From Peptoniphilus_E sp964345555 (GTDB lineage: Bacteria; Bacillota; Clostridia; Tissierellales; Peptoniphilaceae): a stretch of 49,512 nucleotides of DNA. Numbering within the stretch: position 1 is the first letter of the stretch; each line of letters begins with the position of its first letter. The translations under genes and the position numbers were made by a program. The notes under the pieces are model-generated. The model was not told the DNA's origin and did no database searches. It worked only from the letters and a program-made list of their open reading frames with translations. The stretch lies in assembly GCA_964345555.1 (NCBI GenBank), contig CAYFRD010000007.1:1-49512 (forward strand). The letters are read 5' to 3'. This document shows positions 49,390-49,512 of this stretch, one piece after another.

Positions 49390-49512
49390 TTTTTTAAACA
49401 GAAGAATGCTGAAATAATTATTTCGGTTTAATGCTATAATATTAAAAGATAATTTGATAAACTTAATTTATCAATGTATAAAAATATAATATATTATATA
49501 TGATATCATGAA

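Noticed and set aside
1..49512. CRISPR array, prophage or insertion sequence
   Set aside because: No evenly spaced repeats, transposase, integrase or phage structural genes were seen anywhere.

Overview
The window looks like chromosomal DNA of a low-GC Gram-positive anaerobe of the Bacillota, most likely the Clostridia/Tissierellia side (Peptoniphilaceae-like). This is an inference from content: AT-rich sequence, strong AGGAGG ribosome binding sites with some TTG starts, T-box and lysine riboswitch leaders, type III glutamine synthetase, ThyX, Mini-III, a Rae1-type endonuclease, an EF-G paralogue, BrnQ, and a surface protein with Ig-like and copper-amine-oxidase-N domains. No phage, transposase, CRISPR array or rRNA was seen. 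The map is mostly housekeeping, with about two thirds of the genes on the minus strand.

Layout. 1-3.7 kb: two minus-strand operons (lipid kinase, LacI-type and LuxR-type regulators; YtxH-like and membrane coiled-coil proteins), with tandem promoters firing out of the left edge. 4.1 kb: nadK (+). 5.0-8.9 kb: operon cysS-mrnC-thyX-rlmB-rae1 with overlapping genes and one terminator. 8.9-13.4 kb: a NUDIX hydrolase and a glnN-pyrG pair whose leader holds a terminator-like hairpin. 13.5-14.9 kb: fetAB-type iron-export ABC pair (+). 15.4-19.5 kb: lysC-dapA-dapB-ddh under one lysine riboswitch, giving a one-step dehydrogenase route to meso-diaminopimelate. 19.5-23.6 kb: hom, a D-2-hydroxyacid dehydrogenase, rpiB and a secreted GH26-like protein. 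23.8 kb: asd (+). The aspartate pathway to lysine, diaminopimelate and homoserine is therefore nearly complete within 9 kb.

24.9-29.8 kb: queH, two tRNA-Pro genes (CGG and GGG), a possible 25-residue membrane peptide, a membrane J-domain protein, a small zincin, a glutamate-racemase-like protein that appears to have lost both catalytic cysteines, ispE and a SerA-like dehydrogenase. 30-35 kb: a 752-residue surface protein, a LysR regulator divergent from a UPF0324 exporter, and two inverted copies of a dispersed intergenic repeat. 35-40 kb: EF-G paralogue, carboxyltransferase (oadA/pycB type), brnQ (+). 40-45 kb: an ABC transporter with two paralogous lipoprotein receptors, each behind its own T-box leader. 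45-49.4 kb: M15 peptidase, nadE-yigZ-hflX operon, a stand-alone GT51 glycosyltransferase and a tiny cationic protein.

The most unusual signals are the miniaturised lysine riboswitch, the duplicated T-box-controlled receptors, the cysteine-less racemase paralogue, the dispersed repeat, the glnN leader hairpin and the unannotated small peptides. No complete new defence or mobile system was found.
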